Below, one piece after another: positions 47,016 to 57,652 of a stretch of 64,000 nucleotides of DNA. The DNA is from Limnephilus marmoratus (lineage: Eukaryota; Arthropoda; Insecta; Trichoptera; Limnephilidae). Every line of letters starts with the position of its first letter. Within the stretch, counting starts at the first letter, position 1. A model generated the notes under the pieces. The model made no database searches, was not told the origin of the DNA, and saw only the letters and a program-made list of their open reading frames with translations. The translations under genes were made by a program, and so were the position numbers. Location of the stretch: contig OU862907.1 of assembly GCA_917880885.1 (NCBI GenBank), forward strand, positions 68,009,072 to 68,073,071, written 5' to 3'.

Positions 47016-47400
47016 CTAGTCGGAACCAAGAGTGACGAACATCACAAGAACAAGCATCGCAACGTAGCGTGGAACGTCTGATAAGCATCGCAACGTAGCG
47101 TGGAACGTCTGATAACTGCGTTTGTTTGATTTAAAAATAATTGGATATAAATTGTTGAATATAATTTTATTTGAAAAGTATTTTGGTAAAATGTTAATTA
47201 TTTTATGTATAAATATCATCGTATTCAAGGTCAACGTCTGTTTCACGGTTAGCCAATTCAGTTCCTTTAACATTTTGTTTACTTTTGAAAATGCCGTAAT
47301 ATTATTCTCATTGCCCTGTTTTGGAGAATTTGAAACTTATTTTGTTGTCGTTCGTTACATAGGAAAAGGATAGTTAAGAGTTGAGCAAATTTAAAATGTG
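47016..47400 (-). pseudogene. LINE reverse transcriptase C-terminal fragment
   Basis: On the minus strand an upstream frame gives NKFQILQNRAMRIILRHF. A frameshift near 47275 leads to MLKELNWLTVKQTLTLNTMIFIHKIINILPKYF. This order (Q-N-R-A-M-R-I-I-L, then L-x-W-L-x-V-x-Q, then hydrophobic helix and P-K-Y) matches the C-terminal domain of many LINE ORF2 proteins. The clade is uncertain and it is unlike LINE-A. The end is disrupted by the duplicated gcatcgcaacgtagcg sequence. Confidence 0.6.
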
Positions 47401-47493
47401 GAGCAAGCAGATTAAAGATCATGAATGTATCTGTCTGACGTGTTGCACTTATTTTTGGTGGTACGTCAAAAATTCCATTTTATTATAATGAAA

Positions 47494-49151
47494 CTAGCTG
47501 ACCCGACGAACTTCGTACCGCCTCAGAATCAATAACTGTTGAATTAAATTCAGTTTTTTTATTAAGTTAAAAATTACGCAATGAAGCAATTATCAATGTG
47601 CAACTGTCCGTGTTTTGTTTTTGTCATTATCAGAGATGGCGTTGTGTACGGATTTATATTTTTGTGATTGTCTTACTTTTACAATTACTTACGGGAATTC
47701 GGGAGGCGGATACGGGTGCCGCAGCCCCGGAAACCATTTATTTAATAACCAACACCTCTGCCATAGATCACCCCAAGTGGTTCGCTACGTTTGGTGATTT
47801 AGCAGGGGTGCCCGGGTTCATGAGGTGACTTATGTCCGGGTCTTGGAAGTTGATGCGCCTGCCCACCTGCTGCGTGGCGGGCCGGATCGAGAGAGACTGT
47901 TTGATGGAGGCCTTTTGACCTTTCCAGCCGGACTCTCTCGACCCATTGTCTTGCACCACAGTTGGAGGGATGGATTCATACGTCCGTCACTCCCGGACAC
48001 ACTGACCCCCAGATTCATACCCACCCCTCATACCTTTTTCCTTCCCAGAACTTTCTATCCTCCAAATTCCTTAAAAAGATCCTCCACACAGCATCCCCTA
48101 AGATGACATAGGTCCTGAGAGAAATTATTTTCCTCAGGGCCTCCTGTGTGGAGCTTATGTAAAAAAATGCGTTTCATTTAGTTTCATTCCAGAGATTTAT
48201 TGTAATTATTGTATTTTTCCTTTGGAGGTATGCAGACATACTTTCACCATTTGTCTCATTTTCGACTATTGACAGTGTGTAAGAAAGAAGGGCAGCATTA
48301 TATGATTAAAAACAAATGCACAACAATCAACGCATTGACATTTGACGTTTTTGAATGTTTGGAATTCACGCACAGTTCAATATTATACCCCTCAAAATAT
48401 TGCTGGAGTTCTTTCAAAATAAGAGAATTCGTTCTATAGAAAATGTATGGGGAAAATAATTTTCGTTTTTAACGATTTATTTCGTTAACTTTTGTGATGT
48501 TTTAATAGTTATCATCCTGTCCGGGGCGGAGACAAATCCAACAAATCAAAGATCATCAAAATCGGCCCAGCCGTTCTCGAGTTATAAATAGTGTAACTAA
48601 CCCGACTTTACCGCATGGACCGTGAATTATGTTTGTAGTAACAATATCAAACAGTAATTGATTAGTAAAAAATTTAAAATTAGAGAAAAGAGGCCGGCTT
48701 CGTTCTAATCGGGTCAGAAGTGACAACGGTTTGAATTACTAATATCACTTTTAAAAAATAGGGGTTAATGGTAGAAGGGTGAAAATTTAGGGCTTTATGT
48801 ATTTTTTAATGCCTCACCATTAAAAAAATAAAAAAAATAAAAATTTGTCCAAAAAAAATAAAATAAAAATTCGGAGTGGAACACCCTTTACTTTTAGGGG
48901 TATGAAAAATTAGGGCTGCATGTATTTTTTAATGCCTCACCATAAAAAAATAAAAAATAAAAATTTGTCAAAAAAAAAAATAAAATAAAAATTCGGAGTG
49001 GAACATCCTTTACTTTTAGGGGCATGAAAAATAGATGTTGGTCGATTCTCAGACCTACCAGATAAGCACACAAAATTTCATCAAAATTGGTCTAGCCGTT
49101 TCGGAGGAGTATGATAACTAACACCGTGACACGAGAATTTTATATATTAGA
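47494..49151 (-). mobile_element. Helitron, non-autonomous, 1.66 kb
   Basis: On the minus strand it starts TCTAATATATAAAATTCTCG (5' end at 49151) and ends with an acgaagttcgt mini-hairpin and CTAG at 47494. The neighbours are A at 47493 and T at 49152 on the plus strand, the A|T insertion site of Helitrons, with no duplication. No Rep/helicase is present. Inside are a UTR-only LINE-A derivative (47701-48167) and two ~120-bp tandem units at 48780-49030. Confidence 0.8.
47701..48167 (+). mobile_element. UTR-only LINE-A derivative
   Basis: Bases 47701-48047 match the LINE-A 5' UTR (compare 9951-9440 minus). From about 48060 the sequence jumps to the last codons and 3' UTR hairpin, ending in a short A run at 48160-48167. 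The whole endonuclease and reverse transcriptase are missing. The join lies in a shared ttaaaaag-like word. It therefore keeps only the two UTRs and would depend on a full LINE-A enzyme. Confidence 0.75.
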
Positions 49152-49655
49152 TATTAACATTTCTCGACCAAAATTTTTGTCAAAATTTTTTATAAACAAA
49201 AATTAAAACACTTGAGAATATATCAAAATTCAGTCTTCTTACCTAAATTTGAATATGTGATAATGAATTAGACCATTCAAAAGAAATAAAATATTTAATG
49301 TGTACCCAAAATTCAACTTCCTACGCGAGTTTATAACTAGAAAAACCCAGAGAATAATGTTTATGATTTTTTAATAATTTTCTTACACATCCTTAAATTA
49401 TGAGATGATCATTTAAATATTGGTGAATTTATTAGCTATTTAGCACTTTTTTCGGTTTTTTGTCTCCGTATTAAAATTCAGAGGTATGATTTTTTTATGT
49501 GTGCGGAAAATTTTCGAAAAATCACCTTAAAATCTCAAATGGTCACCTTAAAATCTTAAGTAATCCAAAAAAAAATGATTTTAAATTGATCTGTCTCTCG
49601 AGTGGTTAAGCACCTCATTTGTTCGATAAGTTTTAAGATTTTCACGGCCAAAAGC
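49152..49655. other. Unannotated spacer
   Basis: AT-rich, no gene. The word acctcatttgttc at 49612 recurs at 49944 on the far side of the palindromic element. Confidence 0.45.
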
Positions 49656-49659
49656 ATTT

Positions 49660-49942
49660 TCGTTATTTGTTTTTGGGGTGTTATGCCGTGTTGCGCTACC
49701 TCCTTCTTTAGCCAACGTTTCGGACATCGTTGCAGACATCAGGGCAGATCTGGCAGATCCGGTAGATGTGTGATGGTAGACACATCTACCGGATCTGCCA
49801 GATCTGCCCTGATGTCTGCAGCGATGTCTGATCTGCCGGATCTGACCTGATGATGGACACTGCAACGATGTCCGAAACGTTGGCTAAAGAAGGAGGTAGC
49901 GCAACACGGCATAACACCCCAAAAACAAATAACGAAAAATAC
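49660..49942. mobile_element. Palindromic foldback element
   Basis: The left arm (ttcgttatttgtttttgggg ... ttagccaacgtttcggacat) and right arm are reverse complements for about 90 bp. The centre holds further nested palindromes built from cagatctggcagatccgg words. A third, direct copy of the left arm lies at 50066-50127. No coding capacity. Superfamily unknown. Confidence 0.7.
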
Positions 49943-50065
49943 CTCATTTGTTCATTTATCCTTATATCAAAGTTTCTCGAAGTTTTTCCTAAACAAAAAA
50001 ATCCACAATCATTACACCTTAATTTACAGATTCCAGATATTATCATTTTTAAATCTACATCCTTA

Positions 50066-50127
50066 TTTTCGTTATTTGTTTTAGGGGTGTTATGCCGTGT
50101 TGCGCTACCTCCTTCTTTAGCCAACAT
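50066..50127 (+). repeat. Solitary arm of the palindromic element
   Basis: Same orientation and nearly the same sequence as 49660-49720 (cgttatttgttttaggggtgt ... ccaac). It is separated from the palindrome by about 120 bp of unrelated DNA. Confidence 0.85.
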
Positions 50128-50434
50128 TTATTATTTCCGTTATATATCAGTAATTTTTAAGTTTTAAATTTTCGTAAAATGCTGGAAGAATTTCAGTTGA
50201 TTATTATATATTATTTCTTAGCTAAAAATTTTATTATTTAAAAACATTATATTCCTCCATTTTTTCCGTTCCTGATCTTTTGTACAGGATAAATACAGAA
50301 TTAAAGAAATTTATCCTTGTATTTTTTGTCGATGTTTTCATTTTTTTGTTTGTTTTTTTATTTTTTTTATTCATCATATAACTTTTCATACAGTTTTTAC
50401 AGGTGATTCAACTGCCACGTTAGGGGCACGCCCG

Positions 50435-51077
50435 CAGGGGAGTGCACTCCATATAGGCACATAAGCACTGCCTACCCTACCGTATTTGTAAAACATAAGC
50501 TTGTAAATAATATTATAATTTATTAAATTATTGCTAATAATAAATACACACTTTCAAAAATAAGCGCGAAAAAGCTGAGCAACCGAAACTACACGAGCGC
50601 CTTATCAAAAGGTATACTATAAACGTGACATAAACTGTAACTAGAAACTACACGCGCGCCCTCTGACTGCCTCACTAAAATGCGGCTTAAGCAGGAATTA
50701 TTTCTGCTAGTAGCTAACTTCACACAAGATATAATATCAATGCTTACGATATGCCCAGCACATAGCATTGAGTAGAACTGTCGTTTTGAATTTGCTTCTA
50801 TGAGATTTTTTTGTTAGTATTAGGCAGTGCTTTCTGGAACAAAATTAGCAAATAATCAGTGACGACAGTGACATCTGTTGTTATCTATTTCTATCAACTA
50901 GTTGTCTTACCGGCAGCAAGCACACAGCGAAAATTTTTACGAAAGGAGTAACTCCTTTACAATAAAAACTTACTACAAATAACTGTTATTTGTAGTAAGT
51001 TTTTATTTTTATTTATTTGAATCAATTCGGCGGTTTCCTACTGCCTACCCTGATCAAAAACTCTTTGCACGCCACTG
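50435..51077. mobile_element. Probable 643-bp hAT element
   Basis: The left end caggggagtgcactcc and reversed right end cagtggcgtgcaaaga share a CAGxGGxGTGCA pattern. Both ends carry the word ctgcctaccct. The flanks are cacgcccg and catacccg, an imperfect 8-bp duplication (6 of 8). Non-coding. Confidence 0.55.
50964..51006. repeat. Perfect hairpin, 20-bp arms
   Basis: aaaaacttactacaaataac is followed almost at once by its reverse complement ending gtaagttttt. It lies inside the 643-bp hAT-like element. Confidence 0.9.
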
Positions 51078-51171
51078 CATACCCGTATTATGGTAGTCAA
51101 ATTATGAATATATATAATCATATAAATGTAAGAATTGTTATTGGTTAATGTACAGTTTAGTAAGGTACAAT

Positions 51172-51507
51172 CAAGGGCGGATTTAGGGAGAGGGGGGAGG
51201 GGGGGCACGCGCACGCGTACCCCCCAGGCGGTATTTTTGTGTACTGTGGAGATTCCATCACAGTACATACTTAGAAACAAAAACTGTCTAATAAAGTTTC
51301 TAAGTACATATGTAAATAAGTATGTTTATAAAAACATTTAATTTTTCTATTGTTTTGACACTTTTAAAAACCTTCCTAAACATACTTGAACTTGTAGAAA
51401 TAAACTTGATGTATGTACTTCAAATTTATTTCTAATAGTAATTGTTGATTTTTTTGCCCGTCCGCCCCTTGTGCCCCCCCAGAAAAAAAATCCTGGATCC
51501 GACCTTG
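51172..51507. mobile_element. 336-bp hAT MITE
   Basis: Perfect 8-bp duplications, ggtacaat, lie at 51164-51171 and 51508-51515. The ends are caagggcggatttagg and, reversed, caaggtcggatccagg. G-rich and C-rich subterminal runs mirror each other. Non-coding. Confidence 0.93.
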
Positions 51508-51515
51508 GGTACAAT

Positions 51516-51889
51516 TTTTTTGCATAACAACGAATTCTTTAAGTGGTTTTTCAATTAAGTAGATAATATTTATATAATAATAAACATAGGTATATGTTAA
51601 TAAACCATTCTCATTGTAGGCTGCTCAGCTGTTTCGCTTAAATAAAATAGGTACATAAATACATGATTGGTAGATAAATAAATGAATTACTCTTCTTGTG
51701 GAGATGTTGAAAATATGTCATCCTTATATAAATATTCTTATGATAATTATTATCAAAATATATTTTTTTAAATTTGAATGTAAAAAAAAATAATAATAAA
51801 ATAAATTAACTAAATTTGTTGACTTCAGGCATTCTTTCAGGCATTATTTGTTCCACAAAATATATATCGGTGAACGCAAACTTTAGATC
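51516..51889. other. Spacer upstream of LINE-3
   Basis: AT-rich. The attctttcaggcatt direct repeat at 51828-51848 may be near the LINE-3 insertion site. No gene seen. Confidence 0.4.
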
Positions 51890-51987
51890 TCTTTGTGGTG
51901 ATTTTTATTTACTTAACCAACATCTAAAGTAATTTTCGAGTTATTAGTTGCAGTAGCCAAGCCAAACGTACGCATCCATACATTATA

Positions 51988-52773
51988 ATGGCCACATCAA
52001 ATCGCCAAACAAGATCCAACCCTTCAGCGGGTGATTCGTCCAGCTCCGTTATGGAGCAACTTATGAAGATCAGCGACCAGCTGGCTGCACTTTCCTACCT
52101 GCCGGCCGCCGTCAAGGAATTGCGGGACGAGGTCAGTGAAGTGAAACTCTCAATAGACTTCAGCAGCAAAGTAGTTGAGGATATTGACAAAAAAATTTCA
52201 ACATTGGAGAACAAGCTTAAGATGGTTGACCTACTGAAAAATGAAGTGGATTCCCTGAAGGCCTGCATCGCCAACATTCAGGAAGACATGGAGCAGCGCG
52301 ACCAGTGGGCACGCCGCTCAAATATTGAATTAGTCGGCATTCCTGAGAAGAAGGATGAAAATTTAATAAACATAATAACCAGCCTTGCCAAAAAAACTGG
52401 TTTCGACCTCGATCCAAAAATGGATATTGATTTTGTCACCCGGGTGGCACCGAAGGAGTCTAAGAAAGGGCAACATAAATCAATAATCATCAAGATGCAA
52501 GCGAGGTACCGAAAAGATGATTTCTTGGCCTCAATCCGATCGAAGCGAAACTTAATCAGCAGTGACATTGGTTGCGGCGGTGATTCCCGTGTTTACGCCA
52601 ATGACCACCTGACGAGCGCATCTAAATGGCTGCTACACCTGACGAAGGAAGCGGCCAAGCTTAACCACTATCGGTTTGTCTGGGTCCGGAATTGTAGAAT
52701 CCTTATTAGGAAAACAGAAGGCTCGCATATAAGAGCAATCCTCAAAAATGAGGATTTAAACAAAATTGTATAA
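51988..52773 (+). CDS. LINE-3 ORF1 RNA-binding protein
   Basis: The protein has 261 residues and an uninterrupted frame from ATG 51988. ORF1 proteins coat the element RNA and act as nucleic-acid chaperones. Residues 20-110 are heptad-rich and should form a coiled coil (EQLMKISDQLAAL, DKKISTLENKLKMV, LKNEVDSLKA). At 112-120 comes WARRSNIELVGIPEK, the entry to the RRM-like domain of LINE ORF1 proteins. VTRVAPKES and ARYRKDDFLASIRSKRNL fit the same fold, and the C-terminus is basic. There is no CCHC knuckle. It lies upstream of ORF2 on the same strand, and an intact frame suggests recent activity. Confidence 0.85.
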   Translation: MATSNRQTRSNPSAGDSSSSVMEQLMKISDQLAALSYLPAAVKELRDEVSEVKLSIDFSSKVVEDIDKKISTLENKLKMVDLLKNEVDSLKACIANIQEDMEQRDQWARRSNIELVGIPEKKDENLINIITSLAKKTGFDLDPKMDIDFVTRVAPKESKKGQHKSIIIKMQARYRKDDFLASIRSKRNLISSDIGCGGDSRVYANDHLTSASKWLLHLTKEAAKLNHYRFVWVRNCRILIRKTEGSHIRAILKNEDLNKIV

Positions 52774-52865
52774 AACTTCAAAATATTACCACCAAAATAT
52801 TAAAATATTACCATAAAAAAAAAATTCAAAACATAACCATCATAATATTACCATTTTTACTGTTA

Positions 52866-53222
52866 ATGTTTCATTTACGTAAGTATGTGCTTTTAGTATG
52901 TTTCATAATCATAGGATCAGGTTTTGGAACTTACAATAACTCTTTATTATTTTTATTGTTTATTTTTACAAGTTACGGGTATTATAATAACAATGTGGCA
53001 TTAATTTTATTGACAATTTCTTATATTAAGTATGTGCTCTTAATGTTTATATCTATGCTTAACCTATATGTGACAATTTCTTATATTAAGTATGTGCTCT
53101 TAATGTTTATATCTGTGCTTAACCTATATGTGACAATTTCTTATATTAAGTATGTGCTCTTAATGTTTATATCTATGCTTAACCTATATGTTCCATACAA
53201 ATGTATATTATCGGTGATTTGA
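52866..53222 (+). CDS. Small hydrophobic frame between ORF1 and ORF2
   Basis: A 118-codon frame starts at ATG 52866 and overlaps the first 22 bases of ORF2. The product is highly hydrophobic. Three copies of a 20-residue segment (SYIKYVLLMFISMLNLYV plus two residues) come from a 60-bp tandem repeat at 53011-53190. Each could span a membrane. No family is recognised. AT-rich repeats easily create such frames, so it may not be translated. It is listed because its repeat period keeps the frame open exactly in the gap between the two ORFs. Confidence 0.25.
   Translation: MFHLRKYVLLVCFIIIGSGFGTYNNSLLFLLFIFTSYGYYNNNVALILLTISYIKYVLLMFISMLNLYVTISYIKYVLLMFISVLNLYVTISYIKYVLLMFISMLNLYVPYKCILSVI
53011..53190 (+). 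repeat. 60-bp tandem repeat, three units, in LINE-3
   Basis: The unit gacaatttcttatattaagt...taacctatatgt is present three times. The copies differ at one base (atctatgc or atctgtgc). Confidence 0.95.
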
Positions 53223-56060
53223 ATATTTATTATCAAAATGTTAGAGGTCTCCGAACTAAATCCCATGTTTTCCTATCCGGTGTTTTGAATGCCAATTATG
53301 ACGTGATATGCCTGACTGAGACATGGCTCTTGCCAAGCATATTTGACTCTGAATTATTTGATGAACGGTATGTAGTGTATCGTTGTGATCGCGACTATGT
53401 TTCGTTAGACCAGGCACTCGGCGGTGGCTCACTTATTGCAGTACGCCGCGAACTGCCTACATGCCCCTCACCCTTCCTCCCACCCATCAAGCGTTCAGAG
53501 ACAGCTACAGCTACTCTTGCACTAGACTCTGGAGCAAGTGCTTCTAAACTACGTATATACTGTTCATATTTCGTGCAAGGCGCAGAGCAGATTAAATCAT
53601 TAGGTGACTTTTTTGAATTTATATCTATGTTGCATACCAATTTCCCCAATGATGAATTCCTTCTATTAGGAGATTTTAACATACGACATGCCCCGTGGCT
53701 TCCGCCTTCAACCGCGGACGGTTCCCTGGTACTTAATCGATCCTCAATCGATGCACTGACTTCAACTCTTTCTGATTTTTTAGACTTTACCGGTTTCCGT
53801 AAATTCAACAGCCAGCTTAATGTAAACGAGCGTGTTCTGGACCTGGTGATATCGAATTGCGCGTGCACTGTAATCGGGTGCGACATGCCGCTAGTGCCAG
53901 AAGATGCACACCACCGCTCGCTGGAGGTGTCGCTGCGTATATCCCGCGAGCTGTCCCTCCGAACGCCGCGCTCGCGCACGGTCCGCTCCTATCACAACGC
54001 TGACTATGTGCAGATTAATAGCGCCTTAGCAGCCGTTGACTGGACAACGACTCTAAACAGCAACAATGTAGACTCAATTACGGCACGATTCTATTTCGAA
54101 TTAAATAAGGTAATTTTCGCGCATGTACCATATAGATCAATTAACATAGACTCCAGGTATCCTCCATGGTACAGTCCCGCATTAAAAAAAATAATTAAAG
54201 ATAAACTTAAATTTCATAAAAAATACAAAATTTATAACCGTAACTCTGACTATCAAACTTTCTCTCTTCTCCGAGAACGACAAAAGTGTATGGAAAAAGT
54301 ATGCTACAATAATTTTATTAATATTGCTGAAATTAATATTAATACCGATCCCAAACACTTTTGGACCTTTGTTAAATCTAAGCAAAAAAACTCTGAAATT
54401 CCTAACAATATGTTTCTTCGCTCTCAGCATGTATCGGGTGGGGAAAATATAAGTAACTTATTTAACATGCATTTCCAATCCTCCTTCGAATCCCCCGCCC
54501 CGTGCACCTCGTCTACAACTCGAATATATAATCCAAACACCTCAGTTCTCAATCTTAATAATGTTAATATAAACACTGAATTAGTTTGTAAATATCTTAA
54601 ATCATTAGACCCTACCAAAGGCAGTGGGCCTGATGGTATACACCCTGTATTCTTAAAGAATTGCGCTAGTGTTCTATGTTATCCGCTATGTCTAATATTC
54701 AAAGCTTCATTATCTTCTGGAATTTTTCCGCAGGAATGGAAAAGTTCATACGTTGTGCCTATATTCAAAAAAGGAGACAAGCATAATATTGAAAATTACA
54801 GACCAATCTCTAAGTTAAATGTAATGGGTAAACTTTTTGAAAAAATAGTTTTTGATATCATTTTTCCTTGCATACGACCACACATAATTTCAAATCAACA
54901 CGGTTTTGTCACCAAAAAATCAACAGAAACTAATCTATGTGAGTTTGTTCACACAGTCCTTGTTGCTATGGATAACGGATATCAAGTCGATGTAGTCTAC
55001 ACAGACTACTCCAAAGCCTTTGATAAAATCCCACACAGCATCTTAATTGAGAAAGTCGAAGCAATGGGTATACATGGTGACCTCCTTCGTTGGTTAGCCT
55101 CTTATCTCGACAATCGTACGCAAGCTGTGACTGTACAAGGATTCTGCTCTAGTTTCGTCCCCGTAACCTCAGGAGTTCCCCAAGGATCTCACCTTGGCCC
55201 CCTCTTATTCAATATTTTTTTGAATGACGTTAACAAAACTATCCGTAACTCTCAACTGTACCTATATGCGGATGACAAAAAGATTGTCAAAATCTTTAAG
55301 TCCAAGATGGATTGTCTAGAGCTCCAGAATGACCTTGACTCTCTGGTTAATGTATATTGTATAGAAAATCGCCTTCTTTTGAATGCAGATAAATGTAGTG
55401 TTATATCTTATTCTCGAAAGAAACACACAATATTATATCCCTACATTATTAAGAACAATATTTTAAACAGAGTAAATGTAATAAGAGATCTTGGAGTTCT
55501 ATTACATAGTAAGCTTCTTTTTCAATCACGTCGAGCATATCACGTCGAAGGCTTTGAAAATGTTGGGATTTATTCTTAGAGTAAGTTCAGCTTTCAAAAA
55601 TCCACAAACATTTAAGACTCTCTACATATCCTATGTTAGAAGCCACCTGGAGTATGCTTCTACAGTGTGGAACCCTCATTGTTCTACATATAAAGCAAAT
55701 ATAGAAAGAGTTCAGAAAAAGTTTATGAAATATGTCTCTTATCGCGTGCGAAATGATGAAAACTATGTCCCCGTAAACCTTAAATCTCTTGATCAACGCC
55801 GAGATATCAGAGACCTATTAATGCTCTATAAGATTATTCATAACTTCATTGATAGCCCGTACTTACTACAAAATATTCATTTCCGATGTCCATTAAGAGT
55901 TACTCGATCTCCAGACACCTTTTATATCCCTAAGAGCAAGACAAATTATCTTGAAAATGTATTTGTAAGAAGAAGCTGTAGCACATTTAACAGATTATGC
56001 CCAAATATCGATGTGTTTAATACAAACCTTGATAAATTCACAGCATGCATAAAAAAATAA
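53201..56060 (+). CDS. LINE-3 ORF2: APE endonuclease and reverse transcriptase (one frameshift)
   Basis: Start ATG at 53201. Endonuclease: LNIYYQNVRGLRTK, LTETWLLPSIFD, LLLGDFNIRHAPW, then PEDAHHRSLEV in the SDH position. Reverse transcriptase: LKSLDPTKGSGPDGIHP, WKSSYVVPIFKKGDKHNIENYRPIS, SNQHGFVTKKST, VYTDYSKAFDKIP, SGVPQGSHLGPLLF and the catalytic LYADDKK near 55270. The first frame ends at 55579. A one-base shift in the T-run near 55515 restores FFNHVEHITSKALKMLGFILR and the C-terminal domain (ISYVRSHLEYASTVWNP, ERVQKKFMKY), ending at 56060. Apart from this shift, total length would be about 950 residues, normal for a Jockey-type ORF2. The shift could be a sequencing or assembly error in a homopolymer. 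Confidence 0.88.
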
Positions 56061-56432
56061 CACTATTGATGCCATATGTTTAACTAATAACTTAATAATA
56101 TTTCATTGATTTCTGTATTTCTCTTTTTTTATTTTTAGTATCACCACATTTTCTCTCCAACTTTTTGCAGTTGGAATTCAAATAAAATCACTTCCTGAAA
56201 TATATTATTTATATCAATCAAAATTTAAATGTAAACCCTTGAAAAACCTCAGTTATTTACTTTTTGTAGATATAAGTAAGAAGATACACTTTATCAGAAT
56301 TAATTATATCAGGTATAGGTATTGTGTATTTTTGCATTACGGTTCTAAATTATTTGTCGTTATTTTATTGGTCTATGACATACTTATTTTTATCACTGTC
56401 ATTTATGAATTTTGTACAGACTGTTTATAACG

Positions 56433-56675
56433 CTAATAAATAAAATAAATAAAATAAATAAAATAAATAAAATAAATAAAATAAATAAAATAAATAAAAT
56501 AAATAAAATAAATAAAATAAATAAAATAAATAAAATAAATAAAATAAATAAAATAAATAAAATAAATAAAATAAATAAAATAAATAAAATAAATAAAATA
56601 AATAAAATAAATAAAATAAATAAAATAAATAAAATAAATAAAATAAATAAAATAAATAAAATAAATAAAATAAAT
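56433..56675 (+). repeat. 9-bp repeat tail of LINE-3, about 27 units
   Basis: taaataaaa repeats nearly perfectly directly after the 3' UTR. It replaces the poly-A tail and opens frames on both strands (INK repeats on plus), which are not genes. Confidence 0.95.
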
Positions 56676-57215
56676 TCTTTAAAATAGTTCCTCCCCATTG
56701 TAAATAACCTTCGACCAAGTATATCAGGACAGGGCCTGTAAGTCTTAAAAATGACACCGGAAACAAAAATATTGGTTTACGAAAACATTTATCAAAAAGA
56801 AAGTCCTTCATCTCGCAGTCAAAAGATCGCAAGAAGCATTGGTTTGTACCTTTAGTTGGTCTGCGAGGAGCTAATTTGATTTCCAGCAAGTTCGCGGTAA
56901 CGGAATTATTAGCTTTGCAAAGATCATTTTTAAAACAAAAATTTCAGGCAGTTAGAAATATTTTAGGTATGGGCTATCGTGGACTTTATTATTAACAATT
57001 TAATCAGTTATATGAATATCTAAAAAAATATGTACATAACATATGAATTCGGGGCAGCGTTTCGACAAAAGTAACATTTGATAAAAAATGTTTAATTTCT
57101 TCCTAGTAAAACAACTACATCACGCAAGAGATACAACGGAATTCGATGGGTAGTTGTATTGTGAAATTTCTCGTAGGTGGTGTCACTTTGTGTTTGGAAT
57201 TTGTGTATGGGAGGG
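56676..57215. other. Unannotated spacer
   Basis: No gene, terminal repeat or RNA gene recognised. Confidence 0.45.
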
Positions 57216-57650
57216 CTAATCTATAGTTAATATATCGATGTAAATAACCAATCCTGTACACTTGTGATAGACTCGTAACTCGTAAAGCTTATCAGTTTTC
57301 GATTTCCTAGTATCAATACTCAGTGAGTTGAACATTTTGGCAATATAGGAGAACTGTCGCTGTGCGAAATTCGTTGTTGACATAGGAATTATGCATTTTA
57401 GGTGTGACGAGTACCGAGTGTGAATTTTTTTGTGTGTTTTTTTCATCAAATCATTTTTCCATAAGAATATGAGAATTGCCTTTATGTATGATTGCCGAAT
57501 GTCTAACACTATGCATTTTTTTAAAAGTGGCTCTGATGGGTGTGATGGGTTTCATTTGAATATTATCCTTAGCAGAAGTTTTTCAATTAAGACCATGGAA
57601 TACAGAATTGACATTACCTAATTTATTAATTTTACATTAATTTATTTTTA
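57216..57650 (-). pseudogene. LINE C-terminal fragment
   Basis: The minus-strand frame includes KIHTRYSSHLKCIIPMSTTNFAQRQFSYIAKMFNSLSIDTR. The H-x-x-x-T-R ... P ... F ... F-N-S-L spacing is that of the last 80 residues of many LINE ORF2 proteins (compare LINE-2 and LINE-3 ends). Upstream DIRQSYIKAILIFLWKND could be the preceding hydrophobic helix. No polymerase remains. The family is undetermined. Confidence 0.45.
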
Positions 57651-57652
57651 TA

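Larger units (their letters stand above)
51890..56675 (+). mobile_element. LINE-3, nearly intact two-ORF retrotransposon
   Basis: A 5' UTR of about 100 bp, ORF1 (51988-52773), a 427-bp inter-ORF region with a 60-bp triplet repeat, ORF2 (53201-56060, one frameshift), a 3' UTR and a long 9-bp repeat tail. It is the most complete element in the window. The 5' edge is estimated. The architecture is Jockey-like, and ORF2 is closest by eye to LINE-2. Confidence 0.85.

Noticed and set aside
53395..53979. 194-codon minus-strand Arg/Ser-rich frame
   Set aside because: Antisense shadow of the LINE-3 endonuclease.
56399..56889. Ile/Leu/Phe and Asn/Lys repeat frames
   Set aside because: Translations of the 9-bp tail of LINE-3 on either strand.
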